Positions 1 to 12,173 of a DNA stretch of 64,000 bases are shown here, one piece after another; the first letter of the stretch is position 1, and each line of letters begins with the position of its first letter. Position numbers and translations under genes: made by a program. The notes beneath the pieces were generated by a model. The model saw nothing but the letters and a program-made list of their open reading frames with translations. It searched no databases and was not told where the DNA came from. Where the stretch lies: positions 52,631,189 to 52,695,188 of the forward strand of contig CM075938.1 of NCBI GenBank assembly GCA_038030265.1, in the 5' to 3' direction. This DNA comes from Corythucha ciliata. Lineage: Eukaryota; Arthropoda; Insecta; Hemiptera; Tingidae.

Positions 1-2173
1 CTTCTCGGCTCTACCTGTTTTTCAAATTCAAACGAAACATTTTTTATTCTTTGAAGTCGTGAAGGTCACAGAATAGACTGAAGGTCGTTATTAATGCTCT
101 TGACATCAATGGAGAAAGAAGTGTTTCGAAATAGGCGATGTTGCATTTTTGCTTTGCTTTCTTTTACAACAAAAAATTTGGCGTCTTGTTGAACTTTGTT
201 AACAACGACACTCGTTTATCGGTATATTTATATTTAGTGGTAGACTGGGGGGGGGGGGTCACAAAAACACGACGCAGCAACGCGTTTTTTTTTATTGTGC
301 CGAACATTCCGCAGAAAATCACGAAGGAGAAAAATTATGTCATTCGACAAGCACTCTCTGGAAATCCCCGAAGAACGTCTCCTGTCTCTTGCTCTTTCTG
401 CTTTATTAGCAGTTCTTTTGTGTTACCTTGGTCATGATTTTTTTTGGTTTTTAAACAAAAAATTTGAAGTGAAGCATGACTCTACGAATTTTCGAGTTTG
501 TTTAAACAAAATAGTGCGAGAATCGCATGTTGACCCTCCACACTACACGTGATGCTTTGGAATTGGTACAAGCATAATATTTCCGTTATTTTTTTTTTTT
601 TTTTGTTGTCGAAAGAATAACATTGATTTTCGAGTACAACTGTCAAAAGAAAAGGACAATCTTGCGGTGTTCGATTCCCCTCTCCACCACTCCCACCCTA
701 AGCTATTGATTTTTAATGGATTTGTCGAGCGTGATGGTTTCTCACTATTATAACGGTTTTCCTTTACGTATACGGAGCCGTTCAGTTTTTTGTGTGGCCA
801 TCCCACTCCGTCACGACCCGCATCGTTGAACGGTTAGATGGTTTGGGTGGTGAGGGGGAGGGGATAATAGTTTGATTTATGTATAATTAATGGCGTTAAA
901 AGGGGAACTTTGGTCACGGCTTTTGAATTTTTTAGAATATGGTTGAGCAAATATCGAGTTGTAGGTTCACGTACTTTTCATCATGCTCCATCATTAGACT
1001 GGTGCACCTTGGGAAAAATGAGGAAGATGAAGAAAAAAACCGCACAAAAAAAACTTGTTTTGTGTCGTTTTTTGTTATATACTTATTTCTTAAGTACTTA
1101 TTTCATGTTTATTAAAATCTTAGAAACGAAACTTTCTCTTTTGTGTATTCCTTCGTTTTATGAGTTTGAATTCATACTCTTTTTTTTTTATCTGTCGCTT
1201 CGCAGTTATTTAGCTAATTGAAAAACCAATTTTGTGGTTTTTGCACATTAAAACCCATTTTCGCAACTATGCCTCACTAGAAAATTAATTTCTCAAATTC
1301 CGACACGATCTTCCTACTTTTTCTTGCAAAAAAAATTTCCCCCCAATCTGGCTCACTAAAACACAGATTTCGATCTCTGAAAAACAATTTTGTTCTTATT
1401 TCTCTTAAAATAAAACATTTTTACACGAGTCCGGCTCAATAACATCAAGTTCGCGGATTCTTCTTGCCACCAATCAAATTTAGAGTGGTGCCCACATTCT
1501 GAGACATTTTCGCCGACTTTGCGTCCTATAAGCTCTTTTTTTAACTGGTTTAGCTCTTTAAAAACCCCATTTTTTTTTTATACGTAGGCCTGTGTGAGTT
1601 CCTGCTGGCGACGATCTATTCGTCTCAATGACGGAAGGGTACCGTTTTAGGGGCTAAATTACAGTGGTTTACCGTCTCAGGGGACCCAAAATTTGAAGTT
1701 TAGCTCCGTAAGTATCACTTGGGGGGGGGGGGTGACTGGCGGAGTTGTCAGTTTGTTGGACAGAAAATCCTGAATGTCGTGTGTGGCTAAAAATACCGTT
1801 GAAGTACCGTTTTCGCAGATCTGACACAACTAAACTTTTTCCGATTTTGCTTCTCTGAACAAAAAAAATCATCTGAAATCTTCATTAGATTATTGGTAAA
1901 ATTGCGAGTTTTTTAACAAAACCACAATTTGAGCCTACTAAAATCTCCATTTTTGGGCTAAATCGCCATTTTTGCGCTTAAGGGCCGTTTTGACAATGTC
2001 CCCAACGATATAATGGACCATTTTCCGGAAAAATAAAAACAATTAAAATGCGTGTAAAATGAGTTATTAGGATGAAATGTTCACGATAAAACACTTTAAA
2101 ACTTTTTTGCACCACTCCCTTGCAGAAAAATGAAAAGATGAAAAATAGGGATCACAACATTGTAAAAAGAGGC
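1..2173. other. No recognised gene; AT-rich flank
   Basis: Sequence with poly-T runs, two G runs (about 249-258 and 1720-1731) and, from about 1220, loosely repeated lines of the type CACTAAAAACCAATTTTCGC. No coding exon, RNA gene or element end is supported here, apart from the weak exon candidate at 337. Confidence 0.5.
337..430 (+). other. Possible hydrophobic N-terminal coding exon (weak candidate)
   Basis: An open frame starts with ATG at 337, just after a CCGCAG that could be a splice acceptor. It encodes an acidic/basic start, then a strongly hydrophobic run (LLSLALSALLAVLLCYL). This resembles the membrane anchor at the start of FATPs, and the first coding exon of FATP-A must lie upstream of 13876. 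Against it: the possible donor (GTCATG at 430) is poor, its phase (1) does not match the phase-2 start of the exon at 13876, and the expected LPRD-like end is absent, so at least one more exon would be needed. It could be chance. Confidence 0.15.
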
Positions 2174-2263
2174 TAGGGCGCTTTCACGCTAGAGATTCCG
2201 GTATCCGATTGCCTGCAGGCCGTCGCCTGAAGAGGCGACCGTCCGGCCAAAATCGACGGGCAA

Positions 2264-2425
2264 CATACACTGTCAGTCAACGATCTCACGTCCGATCCTA
2301 GCCGGTGTCCTACGGCCACACACCTTCAGTTTTCACGGACTGCAGGTGGACTGCAGTCCATGGCCTTCAGATTAACTGAAAATGTGTGGGCAAACGATTG
2401 CCTTCAGTTAAACTGACAGTGTATG
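2264..2425. repeat. Nested palindromic insert with 14-bp perfect arms
   Basis: CATACACTGTCAGT at 2264-2277 and its exact complement ACTGACAGTGTATG at 2412-2425 bracket a palindromic interior. The inner inverted pair CTTCAGTTTTC / AACTGAAAATGTGTG and the tandem CTGCAGGTGGACTGCAG sit near the middle. It looks like a small MITE or foldback inside the larger element; no clear target duplication. Confidence 0.5.
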
Positions 2426-2679
2426 GGGCGCTTTAAAGTATCGCGGCTACTTTCTTTCCTCATTTCATCGTCTGAAGATGGCCTGAAGTTTGGAGAAGTG
2501 ACTTAAAAAAAGAATAGCATTCACGTAATTTCAAATTTATACAAATCAGCTGTTCCGTACCTATCAACCATCGAATGTTGACAAATACGTTCATGCTTTT
2601 ACTTTTTATTAAAATTCCCTAGTAGCCCAGTCAAATTATCCTCAAAATGGGCACGACCAAACACCAAATACGCTTTTTG

Positions 2680-3808
2680 ATTTTATTGGTTTAACGGCTC
2701 CATTGGGGTGCTAATAAGAGTGGATCTGTGGTTTACCACCAAAATATTTGATGGGATAACCCTTGGCAGCCTGAAAACCACGAAATTTTCGGACTATTTC
2801 AAGTTTTTTTCAATAAATCTGAGAAACTAGTGGCCCTATCGATTTGTTCACCATATAGTTTGTTAAAGATCACTAAAATCTCTACAATTGGTACTTAAAG
2901 TTCTTCCTAACTGTGATATTAAGTGAGAAGCAGTTCGCCCAAAAATGTGTTTTTTTCATAACTATGGGAAAAATCGCGAAATCCAACCATCCACTCCTGT
3001 TTGCTTCTTTCTAATTCTAACTCGTTCGAAGTATTATTAAAACTTAATAGACGTTTTGGCACTTTGTTCATATTGTAAGCCAAGATATGGTTAGGGGGAA
3101 GAAACCATAATGGACACCTTCTAACTTTGTGAGAACCAAGAAGGGGCTTAAACCGTTATTTGGTCTTAAGAGTGGGTATACATACTACAGACTGTTGATT
3201 TAATGGGTCCCTTGGGGTGCTAATAAGAGTAATCTGAGGTTTTCCCACTAAAAAATTTGATGGCGTAACTCTTGGCATCTTGAAAACTACGAAATTTTCT
3301 GTCCATATCCAATGTTTTCGATAAATCTCAAAAATTAGTGGCCCTATCGATTTGACGGTTAATGTTAACGAACGGAGACGGTTATGAAATAACTCCCTAT
3401 TATTTTCAATTTTATTTATTTATCCGGGAATAATTGAAAAACTTCCGACCATCGTCCATTAATTCTCGGTGCAAAAGGGTGTACGCACCTTTTTCTTTTC
3501 TGGCTCGGTTGATAGGATGCACCCACAACCCACATTTTCCTTTTCTGTTTTACCGATTTTTCTAATCAAATAGTGAAAAGTAATTACTTCCTCCTCGTTC
3601 ATTCTTAAATCATTATTAGGAAAGATTTCGAGACGAGAAAGAGATACTATAGTCCAATCAAATAGTACTTTGGACCAAACATCAAATATGCTATTTGATT
3701 TTATTGGTTTAATGGGTCCATTGGGGTGCTAATAAGAGTAATATGTGGTTTCCCACCAAAATATTTGATGGGATAACTCTTGGCAGCCTGAAAACCACGA
3801 AATTTTCC
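2680..3808. repeat. Three dispersed direct copies of a ~110-170 bp unit
   Basis: Copies at about 2680-2850, 3197-3360 and 3700-3808 share TTTAATGGGTCCATTGGGGT, GCTAATAAGAGT, ATTTGATGGGATAACTCTTG, CAGCCTGAAAACCACGAAAT and, in the first two, AGTGGCCCTATCGATTTG. All lie in the same orientation within the 2174-4105 element. Not coding. Confidence 0.75.
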
Positions 3809-3873
3809 TCATCACACCACACGCCATCCACCATCCTCACATCACTCATCATCATCATGTGCACCGGGCCTAA

Positions 3874-4014
3874 AGCCCTGTTCACACGATGCAATGTTTG
3901 AAGTTACATTGCATGCTGGTTTTTTAAAAACATATGTTCCTTGGTAGTGACCGGATGTTTTTAAAAATCCAGCATGCAATTTAGCTTCAAACATTGCATC
4001 GTGTGAACAGGGCT
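3874..4014. mobile_element. 141-bp MITE with ~60-bp arms and TAA target duplication
   Basis: AGCCCTGTTCACACGATGCA at 3874 is mirrored exactly by the complement ending at 4014. The arms stay nearly identical for about 60 bp, so the whole element folds into a hairpin. TAA flanks both sides (3871-3873 and 4015-4017), as expected for PIF/Harbinger-mobilised MITEs. Confidence 0.85.
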
Positions 4015-4379
4015 TAAGTGTGAACGAGCGCGTTGCCCTTATTGTATTTTTAGAATCCTCGATTCGGGAATCGGATATCGGAATCTCAAGTGTGAAAGCG
4101 CCCTAAAACCCAACGATATATTTTTATTTTATTTTATTTGTTTTTTTCTGGTGAGGTTGGTGAAATCCTTTATGGACTGACAGTGAGGAGCTGCGAGTCT
4201 CCCTCACCCTTCGTGTCGGACTCACCGGAGGTATACCGACTAAAACACCCTTCCTACTGCTTCTTTTATAGGATTGCCCCGGGACAATCCTTTTATAGCC
4301 CTTGAAGGCCCCACCTAGTCTTCTTCTTATCCACTCATGAAGCCCCCCTCCTTTTACTTTTTTAATCCCTCTCCCACTC

Positions 4380-7292
4380 TCTATTCAACTCCTTCGCTTT
4401 GAGAACCGCGCATACATAGGTACTTACGTCATCCCAGCCCTCCTTGCTTTCCAACATTTTTGTTGCCACAGTTTCCGGATATAATTCTCCGATGCGGGCA
4501 ACGAGCTCGCCCCTGGGGTGCCACCATTTCGAACATACCAGCCACTTTCCCTATCCTTGCCAGAAAGGAACGAAAGTACCCATGACCAGTTAGAAACTGT
4601 GTCATGTAATACCCCACCTCTCCGTGATTTCTATTGGTCCACCCCTCAACATCAACAATCAGTCTTGCTGTCCACCGCCCTCTACTCTCCTCGTTCCATC
4701 GCGCTTGCCAGAGCTGGATCGACCGTTTTCTCTCTTCTTTCCTTACTGTCCGCGGGTCTTGCTACCCCTTACGCAGATATATTCTCCGTTTCTCACCAGC
4801 CAGGATGTCGATCGGCACAACACCCGCTACCACCTGAACATCAGGACCAGAGACAGTTCTGAATGCACTGCATATTCTTAACGCGCCTCTCCTTTGAACT
4901 GAGTTCAATCTAATCCGGTATTTCTCGCACTCCAGTGCCTCGGCCCAGACCTCAGCCCCATATAGCATTACAGCTTCTGCCGTTTTCATTAGGAGCCTCC
5001 TGCTGGGGATGGACCCTGCACATTGGCCATAAACCTACTGAGTTTTCCCACTACGATTGCTGCTTTGTCCGCTGCCTTGCTTATATGGGCCCAAAATGTG
5101 AGCTTTCCATCTAGCATAACTCCAAGGTAATTAATTGCCAGAGCCGCTACTATCTCCTGGCCTTCAATCTTCATTGTTATTCCCCTTTCTATACGCTTCG
5201 AAGTAAAAAGCACGATTTCCGTCTTTTGAACAGCCAGTGACAATGATCTGGACTCCATCCACTCTAGAATCCTTCTCATGGCCTGGTTCAACTTGAACTG
5301 AAGCTCCTCAGCCCTTCGAGCTGTTAGGACAATGACGACATCGTCAGCGTACCCTACCAGGAAAATCCCCTCCGGCATATCCAAACGCAGAATCCCGTCG
5401 TAATTAATGTTCCATAGGTCCGCCCCAAGGTTCGACCCTTGAGCTGCACCTGAGGTAATCCGCTTCTTTCTTGCCCCCTCCCGCGTGCTAAACGTCACCC
5501 ATCGCTCGGATAGGTAATCTTGCAAAACACGGTACAGGTACCCCGGAATTCGAAAATCTTCTTTCAGAGCCTGCAAGATGTCTCTCCATTTCGCTGAATT
5601 GAAAGCATTCCTGACATCCAGAGTGACCGCCATGCAGAGTTCACGGGACCAATGGTTTCCTGTTTTCGCTGGTTGTGCAGCCGTTACCACTTCTCTCACC
5701 GCATCTACGGTGGACCTTCCCCTCTCTGAACCCGTGTTGCCTCGGTGACAGCCCTCCTACCGGAGCAACTGCCTCGAGGATTCTTTTTTTTAGCAGTTTC
5801 TCAAACAGCTTTCCAGCAGTGTCTAGCATGCATAGCGGTCTATGGGCTGACGCTGTGTTTGGGTCTCCTTTACCTTTCCCGATGAGGACCAGCTTCGCTG
5901 TCTTCCAACGTTCCGGGAACACACCATCTACCAAGCACGCATTATACATTTGCAAAAGAACGTCTGGGTGACTTTTAGAAACGATCTTCAGTATTTCTAC
6001 CGAGATCCCATCCGGGCCTGGAGCCTTCCGGTTCCTCATTGACTTGGCCGCCTCCTGGAGATCACTCGTAGTGAACAGCGGTATATCACTGGGAGTCACC
6101 GCAACTAGCGCTCGATCCTCCACTTCGTGCGTTGGAAACAGCTCGTCCACTATCCTCTCCTTGACCTCAACTGACATTTCAGCTGTGGAGTCCATTCCTT
6201 TTAGCTTTTGTAGAACCAGCCTGTATCCCAGACCCCAAGGGTCGTTCTCAATATCGCTGCAAAGCTCTTTCCACTTCCTGGCCTTACTCTCAGCTATGGC
6301 CACTTTAAGAGCACGCCGAGCGGCCCTGTACTGCTCCACCTTTCTTTGCGAATAAGCGGCACTCCCTCTGGCTCGTTGGGCTAGCCTTCTGAGGCGAAAA
6401 CAGTTCCTCCTTAAGTCTGCGATTTGTTCACTCCACCAGTACATTGGTCGTCGGTTCCGCATACCACGCTTTTTTGGCATAGAGCACTCACATACCCTGG
6501 TCAGCAATTTCATTGTTGCTGCAACCAAATCATGAGAACCTCCCGCTTTTTCTGTCTCCATTCCTTGCAGAACCCCCTTTCCCATAACAATCATTGTGTT
6601 CAGCACCTCTAAATCCAGCCTCTCGGTGTTCCAACGTGGAGGCGAGGCTGACTCAAGTTTCGTAAAGTGTCCCCCTAAACGGTATCCCAGGTATTGATGG
6701 TCACTGGCAGAGTAATCCTCAAAGACCTGCCATCCCTTTATTTGCCCTGCAAGACTCTCTGTACTCATGGTAATATCCGGTCTGGTGCCCGTACATCCAG
6801 CACGGCGAAACGTTGGTGCTTCTCCTTGGTTCAATACTACTAATCCAAGTCTAGATATCATATCCATTACTCTTCGGCCTCGACCGTCCGGGATAGGCTC
6901 ACCCCGTCTATTGCTTTCGCATTAAAATCACCAGCGATAAGCAATTTTCCCCTCACCTCGCGGGCTTCATCCTCTATGCTGGCGAGTCTAGCTTCAAAAC
7001 CCGCAATCGACTCGTTTGGAGTTAAGTAGCAGCTGAGGTACGTCACCCCTCTACTGCTGATCCAAACATAGCCCGGGCCTACCCCATGTTTCTCTATGGG
7101 GACTGCAGGTCTGTTTACTACCCATATAGCCGCCGTACCTGATGGGTCTGTGAACCAACTTGATCCCCTCTCCTCAAACGTGTATTGTTCACTTACTATT
7201 ACCAGATCTGCTGCTTTCTCTCGAACAACTTGATCCATAAGGGAGCTAGCCATCCTACTTCTATTTAGATTAATCTGCAAGATATTAATCAT
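4380..7292 (-). pseudogene. R1-like ORF2 (endonuclease-reverse transcriptase), frameshifted
   Basis: The endonuclease starts at 7292 with a frame containing LQINLNRSRMA, DLVIVSEQYTF and LIAGDFNA. It shifts frame near 6867, where GLVVLNQGEAPTFRR and YSASDHQYLGYRL continue the domain. The reverse transcriptase follows with MRNRKAPGPDGI, FPERWKTAKLVLIGKGKG and PRQHGFREG, a second shift near 5700, then TLDVRNAFNSAKW, GAAQGSNLGADLWN and the catalytic VGYADDVV (about 5330-5365). Further breaks occur at about 4989 and 4760. The C-terminal part (TQFLTGHGYF, about 4560-4617) lacks the usual downstream CCHC cluster. All core RT motifs are visible, but the copy cannot encode a full protein. Confidence 0.88.
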
Positions 7293-7448
7293 GTTGATCG
7301 TCCTTTAGCATCCTTTAGTGCCTGCTGGAACGCAGCACACCCTTTCCGACCTGCCGTATGAGTAGCTTCTAATCCAAGCTCCGTGCATAGTACACACTTC
7401 TCTACGCCCTTACATTCTGCCCCTTTGTGACCCACCGATCCGCATCTG
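7289..7448 (-). pseudogene. R1-like ORF1 (gag-like) C-terminal fragment with zinc knuckle
   Basis: The minus-strand frame encodes RCGSVGHKGAEC (CX4HX4C-type knuckle remnant) and a following CVLC-x-H-x-C cluster, then ends with a stop whose region overlaps the start codon of the endonuclease frame. This gag-to-pol overlap is typical of R1-clade elements. The rest of ORF1 is missing because of 5' truncation at about 7448; the open frame running further upstream reads flanking DNA. Confidence 0.7.
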
Positions 7449-7537
7449 ACGATATAATTGTATAAAAGAACTGGATTGCTCATCACCGTCTGAAAAAGTG
7501 TGGCCATCAGAAAGTTGATGATAAAGGTGGGGTTGCA

Positions 7538-7600
7538 AAATAATGACCGTGATGCCATAACTACACAAGAATAGTGACGGGGTGAGGATGGTCATTATTT
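7538..7600. repeat. Short inverted repeat (11-bp arms)
   Basis: AAATAATGACC at 7538-7548 is exactly complemented by GGTCATTATTT at 7590-7600, with a 41-base spacer. It could be a small MITE remnant or chance. Confidence 0.5.
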
Positions 7601-7769
7601 ATCTGGGGATGGCGCACTCCCTCCACGCCCCTCCATTCGGCTGTGAGCAATCTAGGTTTATATGTATATCGTTGTTAAACCCCTAACTTCTCAAGGTTTC
7701 TTTATTAAAATTTGACGAACATAAATATGAATAAGTATCTTGAGCCAACCAGATTCACTGGTTCAAAAC

Positions 7770-8900
7770 CTTCGACAACTTCAAGGATGCAGTTTTTACA
7801 AACGAAAATCCTCCAAACGATAACCGGTCAATGCCGGTTTTTAGGTAAAAACCTCCAGTTTGACAGTAAAATTTCCTTTTTAACGGAAAACTGGGCAAAA
7901 TTAGTTTTGCGGTAAAATCACCATTAGTAGTAAAATCTTCATCTCAGTTTTGTCTTGAAATCGTCATTTTTCAAGACAAAGTCTTTAGGTTTGGCGTAAA
8001 AATCGTCTGTTTACGGATAAACGCCAGTAATAAATAATGATAAAGCAGTAAAATATCCAGTTTTGAGGTAAAATAATCTTTGGGGTGGGGGGGACCACTA
8101 GTTTTTAGGGTAAAATCATCAGTTCAGAGACCTTATTCACTAAAATTAAGCGCCGGCGCTATCCAACCGTCTGGCCGAAAAATATGATTTTGTTCTATTT
8201 CGGGGAGGACGGGTGGATAGCGTCAGCGCTAACTTGTAGTGAATAGGGCGCCAGGAAAGTTTTGGTGATGAAATCGTAAAGGTTTGGGGAAAAAAGCAGT
8301 CAGTTTTCGGGTAAGATTGCCAGTTATTGTAGAGAAATATTCAGAAGAATAATTCAGGTTTGGAGTACCGTCCGTATTTTGGTAAAATAATCCATTTGAG
8401 GTAAAAACCGTCGGATTTGGTTTTGGGGCAAAATCGCCAGTTTTGTAGTGACGTCTTCATAGTTACTGGGCAACACTTCAACTTTGGCGTGAAATCGTCT
8501 GTTTTGGTATAGAATCGTCACATATGGGATGAATTCGTCCGTTTTGTGGTGGAAATCGCCTGGTTTTCAAGGCAGAGTCGTTCTTTTTTGGGCCTAAAAT
8601 CATCCGTTTTGGGGAAAACTTTAGTTAGAGTGTGACATTGTAAGTTTTGGAGAAAAATATCCTATTTTGGAGGAAATCGTCGTTCCCGGTGTAAAATATT
8701 CATTTTTAAAATGAAACAGAAAAAAATATTTTTTTGGCTAAAATCATGGTCATGTTTTGTATTGCTTGGTGTCTTCAGTTGGGGAGGGGGGGGGCACGTC
8801 AGCTTTAGCGAGAAATCGTACGTTTTTTGAGTACCTATTTGGCTAAAAAAGCCACGAAGTCTTGTTTTTTTGAGTTGTGGTTAGAGCATTTCGGCGATGA
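7770..8900. repeat. Degenerate ~30-bp array, GTAAAATCGTCAGTTTT type
   Basis: Loose tandem repetition of GGTAAAATCGTCAGTTTTG-like units with much substitution. The 121-bp MITE at 8130-8250 is inserted in it. No coding potential. Confidence 0.7.
8130..8250. mobile_element. ~120-bp palindromic MITE
   Basis: CCTTATTCACTAAAATTAAG followed by GCGCCGGCGCTATCCAACCG is mirrored by GGTGGATAGCGTCAGCGCTA followed by GTAGTGAATAGGGCG. The arms are about 45 bp and imperfect. The element interrupts the surrounding array. Target duplication not clear. Confidence 0.75.
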
Positions 8901-11150
8901 TGATTTAGATGGTGGTTAGATCATTTTTTGGTCAAGAGCATTTTGTGGTTAGAGCTTTTGAGGTTAGATCTTCTTGTGGTTAGATATATTTGTTGTTCGA
9001 GCTGAATCAGCGGAATAATCGTGAGAAACGTCCAGTAAGCGTTTCCGATATTCCTCAAATACTCAATTTCTCAGGTTATAAACGCCCTTTTGGGGCGTTA
9101 CACTCATGTAGGAAACTACTCCACTTGTGAGGATTTCCCCCGAAAATATATTTTCCTGGCAAGAAATGAAGCGTTAACCGTCAATTGCCCCTTCAAACTG
9201 GCTGATTAGCATCAAAGCTGTTCATTTTTACTTTGAAAAAACAAAATCATCTTGAAATTTCGCCCGAAAAACAGATTTTCTAGTGGAAAAATTGTCATTT
9301 TTCAGGAAGTTGCTTCAATGCTGAAATTGAGAAAACGCTAATTCTTGGTTTCTGGTGGTAGCTTCGTGGCTAACGTACAGAGATTGAGAGATTCATCAAT
9401 TTGCAGATTCATCAATTTGCAGATTCATCCATTGTTAAAACCACTAATTCACTGATGAAATTGAGAAAAGGCGCTAATTCACGGCTAAAATTGAGGAAAA
9501 TTTTTTCAATTTTACCTGCAATTCACAGGTAAAATTGAGAGAAATAGCCAAAGAATTACATTAGACATGGCCATGTACCCAAGGATGGGCCAGCCACGAC
9601 ATCGCCCAAAGTCTGGCAAAGAAAGCCATGACATTACATCACTCAGGGCTAAAAATCTGTGGCACTGCCGGTTTCGGGTCTGATTATATCAGTGACATTG
9701 CTAGTTTCCGGTATTTATTCCCGTGAAATGGCCAATTTCTGGTATTTATTCTAGATCTTTCTTAGTGACCGCGGAACACGGCCTAGCCGGCCACAACAGT
9801 GCCCAATATTCAAATTTGCAGATTTTTTAAGGCAAATATCCACGAAATTGGAATTTACCTGGCTGAATACTTGCGATATAGCGAGTTTCACGTCTCAATT
9901 TCGCGAAATTGCAAGTTTTTAATTTAAAGTGGTACCAGAATCCGAGCTAGGCTGGCCACGTCAGCGCTCAAAGTCCGAACAAATAGCCGCATAGTAGCAG
10001 CATTTCGTAAGCAAACACCGTGAAATTGAAAGTTTCCTTGCTAACTATTCGCGATAGTGCAAGTTGCACGAACCCTAAGCAAGTCGGTCCCGACTGCTCC
10101 CGTAAAGTTGAATTTTAATTTGACGTGAATGTATTTGTTTAATGTGTTTGTAACTTGGGGAAATTCACAATTTTCTTGGGAAATTGAGAATTTTTGTGAC
10201 TTTAGGTCTTAATTTCGGTGAAATCGCATTTTCAAGATTATTTTTTGTAGTGGTGGAACCTAGGCTAGCAGGCTACCCCTGGACTCGGGCCCTAGCCCGA
10301 CGATTACCCACGAAATTGGCAATATTGCCAGTTCCGGGTCTTAATTTTGAGGAAATTACAAGTTTCGGTGCTTAATTTCCTTGAAATTTCAATTTTGTAA
10401 TTTGTTTTTTGTGGGCTCGGCCCCCGTCACAGCCGCGGCCACTCTGAACCGCGTCGTAGGCTGACGAGGCCCGAACGCCGTACTCCTAATTTTAGTTTTT
10501 AAAAAAAAAGCAACATTTTGCAGGTAAATATCTGCAAAATTGGATGTTTCCAGTCATAATATGCGCGAAATTGAAAGTTGCATGACGTAATTTCAGCGAA
10601 ATTTCAAGTTTCAGGGCCAATTTTTTTAAAGGTCGTGGACCCTGGGCTAGACGACCGACTACGCCCATACACTGATGAATAGCCGAGTAATTGCAACGTA
10701 CAAATATTTGTGAGTTTGCAAATTCGGACGCTGATATGAGCAAAATATGACAAGTTTCCTGGTTGAATGGCCGCGAAATTGATAGTTTCGGGTCTTCTGG
10801 TGTTAATTCAAGTGAATTTGCAAGTCCAGGGCTTAAATTCAAATAAAATTGCAAGTTTGGGGCTTTTTTGGTGGCTAGTCATGGTGAATACTCAGGAAAT
10901 TTCAAGTTCCACGGCCAAATATCCGTGGCAATGAGACTTAATTCCTGCTTGAAAATACTTGTTGCGGGTCTTAATTGCGAATTTTAGTGCCTCTTTGTGG
11001 TCAAGTGCCCTAAGCTTGATAAAACCCGTGAATTCTTCCCCCTCCTCACATTCTGTCGTTATCCGATAAGCCCCCCCCCCCCCACGTGCCACTGGAGTTG
11101 ATGTCACTTTCACAAAACTATCGTTGAAATCACCTCCCAAATCACATTGG
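8900..11150. repeat. Composite arrays: ~30-bp GAAATTGCAAGTTTC units with GGCTAGCCGGCC spacers
   Basis: At 9250-9560 units read CTAATTCACGGCTAAAATTG. From about 9590 to 11000 units read CGAAATTGCAAGTTTCGGGT, about 30 bp apart, punctuated every few hundred bases by GC-rich spacers such as GGCCTAGCCGGCCACAAC (about 9781) and GGGCTAGACGACCGACTACG (about 10643). The same spacer and unit pair recurs at 16.6-18 kb, 45.6-46.1 kb and 49.9-50.4 kb. No gene. Confidence 0.8.
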
Positions 11151-11159
11151 AAGGTGGTC

Positions 11160-12163
11160 TCCTTTTATATGTTTTGGTCATTTTCTCAAAGGTAATTGTT
11201 AGATGCAAAAGTGTGGACGACAGTAGTGCCCCAGGAAGTGTTCAGAAGTGAATGATTCACGTGGTCCTTGGATTCAGCCGATTTTCACCTCTGCAGGGGC
11301 GCTAGTACGAACGCTCAGAAGGGGCTGTCACCGCTCACCGCCTGTTAAAATGTCCAATAATGAATGTTTCGCGTTGTATTAGATTTAGCAGATTTTCTCG
11401 ACTCCAAGTGGTGGTGGCCTGGCGATCCGCGTGCGTCGAACCGCTTCCTTGGACTTCAGTCCTGTGGATTGTGTGGTCACCGCGAGCGGGAAAATTCGTT
11501 CCGCTCCTGTAAACGGGGGAAATAAGTGGCCTGAAACGGCGACATCACTGTGAGACTATCTCCAAAGTATCTTCTGATTAAAAATACGTCTGGAATTTTC
11601 GGATTTCCCGAGTCGCAAAACCCCACGATACGCGGTTTTGTCGACGCCCCAAAATCGCCCTTATCTGAGAGATTTTCATGGTCATTTTCTCCGAGTATTT
11701 TGATTTGAGGCGAACGTACGAGCCCCTTATTGGAGAATCCTCAAACGACCAATGTAGCCGGTTTCCTTCTCAACATCACTGAATCGCCGCCAGGGCCCTT
11801 TAAATTGGATAAAAGTGAGCGTTTCGCGTTATATAATCCATTTGTCGATATGCAAATGACAGTCTTGAGACTAGCGGACTAGGCTCTATTCATTCCACAA
11901 CGGGGGAAGACTTATCGCAAAGAAAACTCCGGAATGTCTGGTTGAATTAGGGATAGAAAGCTAAAATGTGAAGTGACCCTCTCCCTCACCCCCACTACCG
12001 AGATTTTAGTCTGATCCTCCTCTAGGACAAATTCCTACGTTCGCCCCTGGCTTTGGGTAGAAAGCACTGTGATGCTCGGCTGTAAAGAGAAAGATTAAAG
12101 TCAAATTTCTAATTTTTGAGAAATATGAACATAAAATTTGGCCACGCGTTTTTTCACTTTTAA
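11160..12163. repeat. Dispersed repeat, partial homologue of 63300-63760
   Basis: Phrases such as CCCCACGATACGCGGTTT, CTGAGAGATTTT, GACCAATGTA, TTAAATTGGATAAAAGTG and GGAATGTCTG occur in the same order at 63300-63760. No coding region or element end is recognised in this kilobase. Confidence 0.6.
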
Positions 12164-12173
12164 CCGTGAACTA

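Larger units (their letters stand above)
2174..4105. mobile_element. 1.9-kb non-autonomous inverted-repeat element
   Basis: The ends are inverted: TAGGGCGCTTTCACGCTAGA from 2174, and a matching complement ending GTGTGAAAGCGCCCTA at 4105; similarity runs inwards about 40 bp through GATATCCGATT-like sequence. TA at both ends could be a two-base target duplication. There is no transposase. Inside are a 160-bp repeat in three copies, a small nested palindrome (2264-2425) and a nested TAA-flanked MITE (3874-4014). The superfamily is uncertain. Confidence 0.6.
4121..7448 (-). mobile_element. R1-clade non-LTR retrotransposon, 5'-truncated and decayed
   Basis: Read on the minus strand, the copy begins inside the C-terminal zinc-knuckle part of ORF1, continues through an APE-type endonuclease and a reverse transcriptase, and ends in an A-rich AAATAAAATAAAATAAAAA-like tail at 4121-4140. 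The 8-bp sequence ACGATATA flanks both sides (4113-4120 and 7449-7456) and is a credible target duplication from target-primed integration. The copy is not inside rDNA. Several frame breaks make it non-functional. Confidence 0.88.
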
